Positions 5,623 through 7,126 of a DNA stretch of 7,126 nucleotides are shown here, piece by piece. This DNA is from Clostridiaceae bacterium (GTDB lineage: Bacteria > Bacillota > Clostridia > Lutisporales > Lutisporaceae). The DNA lies in assembly GCA_028697435.1 (NCBI GenBank), contig JAQVFD010000106.1, positions 1 to 7,126 of the forward strand. The letters are read 5' to 3'. The translations under genes and the position numbers were made by a program. Under the pieces are notes generated by a model. It was not told the DNA's origin. It did not search any database and saw only the letters and a list, made by a program, of their open reading frames with translations. Positions within the stretch are counted from its first letter, which is position 1; the number at the start of each line of letters is the position of its first letter.

Positions 5623-7126
5623 TTATCTGTGATATTTTTCAAACATCCTGTTAGCCAATATAAAGGCTTGCTCTCTTGTTGCAGTTCCTTTGGGATTAAA
5701 ACCGGTTCCCGTACCCAGGATAACCTTTTCACCATTTATCACTGTAACTCCGTGAACCGCCCAATCAGAAATCTCGTTATTATCATAGAACCTGATTTCA
5801 TGTGATGTTTTTAGATGAATATCAGACCTTGAAGGCAGGATTGATTCCAGAATTCTATAAAACATCACCGCAATCTGTTCCCGTGATATGTTTTCATTTG
5901 GAGCGAAGCGGCCACCTCCTACACCCTGAATTATTTTTAAGTTGTATGCTTTAAGGACGCTTATATCATTTGTATCGGAAAAAGGAGTTACCATATCATA
6001 GGTTGCTTTCCTGCCGCTAAGCTCTTCATATAGCTTAACGGCCAATGTGGAAAACTCCTGCCGGGTAATATCCTTTTGATACTGACTGAGCAGACTCTCA
6101 TCCACCAGGTTGTTCCGAATTGCTCTGGTTACTTCTTCCTCCGCCCAGAAACTTGGTTTATCGGAAATATCACCTTCAGCATCTTCTTCCGGAACTTCAT
6201 ACCGAATAACATAAGGCTGATATTCCGTCCCCGGTCCTGACATTGAATAACCCGGTTTCAAGCACAGTGCAGGTCTGACACCATTAGCATGATACGCATT
6301 TAACCCCTTTGGATCACTTATGCTGTTTGATGGAATTGTCATGACAGACGATGCGTAGTTATAATCGGGTGTGCGCAGCCAATAGGTATTGATTTGCCAG
6401 CCATTGGGGGCAGTATACCAGGGTGCTGTTCTACTCAATTCGTTTTCTTCGATCCAGGTTTTTACTTCATCAACAGACAATAAAAATATTTCATGGCTTG
6501 ATAATTGATAATAGGCATTGCGATTGTCTCCATTGAGATTCCACGACTGATTCCCACCATTTTTTACAGTCAAATCAAACTCATTCAGATATGTACGAAG
6601 AGATATTGTCCGTATTGCGGCCCTTTCCTTATCATGAAAGTTTGTAAGAAAACCCGGTTCATCCGCATAGCTCATATCCTCTGTCAATATACTGCTCTTA
6701 CCGCTTACAAAGGCTGAATAGGATACCCCCATAGTATGAGCAGCATCAGGTTTTTGATGTGAATAATCCACTGTCTGTTCCTCGCTGTTCAACCATTCAC
6801 ATAAGTTAGCTTTTGCCCAATAGTTGCTGCCTTCAGCCACTCTGGTATTATACTTGCTATCGCGGCCTTCTGCCTTATCGCCGTTGGCATCAAAAGCTTT
6901 TGCTGCAATAATATCCTTTGAAAACAAAATGCTCCCGTTATCATCATTGTGTACAACCATCCATACAATAGGCTTGTCTTTATACATTCCAAACTGCACA
7001 AAACTTCCTATAGGCAACGAACCCGAAAAGGTTATTGAGTAGACTTCCATGGGACCGCCCCATATTATTATCATACTCATAACCAGTACAAAAACTGTTT
7101 TTCCCCAATACTTATACTTGACAAAC
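5623..7126 (-). CDS. DUF6273 protein with three SLH domains (5' end outside window)
   Basis: An exported surface protein of at least 500 residues, probably held on the cell wall by its SLH repeats. The frame stays open past the ATG at 7080 to the window edge. It encodes FVKYKYWGKTVFVLVMSMII, a basic stretch followed by a hydrophobic core, which is a signal peptide. The ATG at 7080 has no ribosome site and would cut that signal in half, so the true start is just beyond 7126. Counting from 7080, a DUF6273 domain spans about 20-295. It shows VQFGMYKDKPIVWMVV, SILFSKDIIAAKAFD, LCEWLNSEE, IFLLSVDEV, YWLRTPDYN and NGVRPALCLKPG, the usual order of blocks in this family of unknown function. Three SLH repeats follow at about 309-350, 366-411 and 430-480, with ITRQEF, ISREQ and ATREQA motifs. 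The ending TREQAFILANRMFEKY closely resembles TREQAIILAKRMYENIDKY in the next gene, so the anchors are probably paralogous. It is the upstream gene of a two-gene (or longer) operon. Confidence 0.88.
   Translation of the reverse strand, partial: FVKYKYWGKTVFVLVMSMIIIWGGPMEVYSITFSGSLPIGSFVQFGMYKDKPIVWMVVHNDDNGSILFSKDIIAAKAFDANGDKAEGRDSKYNTRVAEGSNYWAKANLCEWLNSEEQTVDYSHQKPDAAHTMGVSYSAFVSGKSSILTEDMSYADEPGFLTNFHDKERAAIRTISLRTYLNEFDLTVKNGGNQSWNLNGDNRNAYYQLSSHEIFLLSVDEVKTWIEENELSRTAPWYTAPNGWQINTYWLRTPDYNYASSVMTIPSNSISDPKGLNAYHANGVRPALCLKPGYSMSGPGTEYQPYVIRYEVPEEDAEGDISDKPSFWAEEEVTRAIRNNLVDESLLSQYQKDITRQEFSTLAVKLYEELSGRKATYDMVTPFSDTNDISVLKAYNLKIIQGVGGGRFAPNENISREQIAVMFYRILESILPSRSDIHLKTSHEIRFYDNNEISDWAVHGVTVINGEKVILGTGTGFNPKGTATREQAFILANRMFEKYHR

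Noticed and set aside
6505..7042. Open frames on both strands within the DUF6273 region
   Set aside because: They are out-of-frame shadows of the domain-bearing frame, with no ribosome sites.
1..7126. CRISPR array, insertion sequence, prophage or known defence system
   Set aside because: No regularly spaced direct repeats, transposase, integrase, terminal inverted repeats or nuclease/helicase genes were found on either strand.

Overview
The window looks like chromosomal DNA of a low-GC, Gram-positive anaerobe of the class Clostridia. This is inferred from AT-rich spacers, AGGAGG-type ribosome sites, TTG starts, a clostridial-type LUD-domain protein, and at least three proteins ending in S-layer homology (SLH) domains. 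The exact genus cannot be read from the sequence alone. No rRNA, tRNA, CRISPR array, transposase, integrase or phage gene was seen.

Layout. On the + strand, the tail of an unrecognised gene (1-129) is followed closely by a LUD-domain (DUF162) gene, best read from a TTG at 150. Everything else is on the - strand and converges on it. From the right edge leftwards there is a two-gene cell-surface operon: a DUF6273-SLH protein, cut by the window edge (5623-7126), then a secreted beta-propeller-like protein with three SLH repeats and a C-terminal beta-rich domain (3367-5586). A spacer of about 250 bp (3116-3366) holds a good sigma-A-type promoter. That promoter points at a 45-codon remnant of a DUF454/YbaN inner-membrane gene (2971-3108), which abuts a fragment of a haem catalase gene (2701-2961). 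Next come an intact MscS-type mechanosensitive channel (1844-2635) and the wreck of a TPR-SLH surface protein gene (781-1851). The wreck is broken by two frameshifts and a nonsense codon, and it has no recognisable start.

Interpretation. The two SLH genes at the right probably make cell-wall-anchored surface proteins that carry different ectodomains on related anchors. The middle (about 0.78-3.1 kb) is a decay zone: three of its four genes are broken, and only the MscS channel is intact. The orphan promoter of the DUF454 remnant may now be what transcribes MscS. The left edge is a separate unit with a LUD protein, a family linked to lactate utilisation but of uncertain role in single-gene clostridial forms. 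I found no convincing new defence or mobile system. The most distinctive items are the paired SLH surface operon and the clustered pseudogenes.
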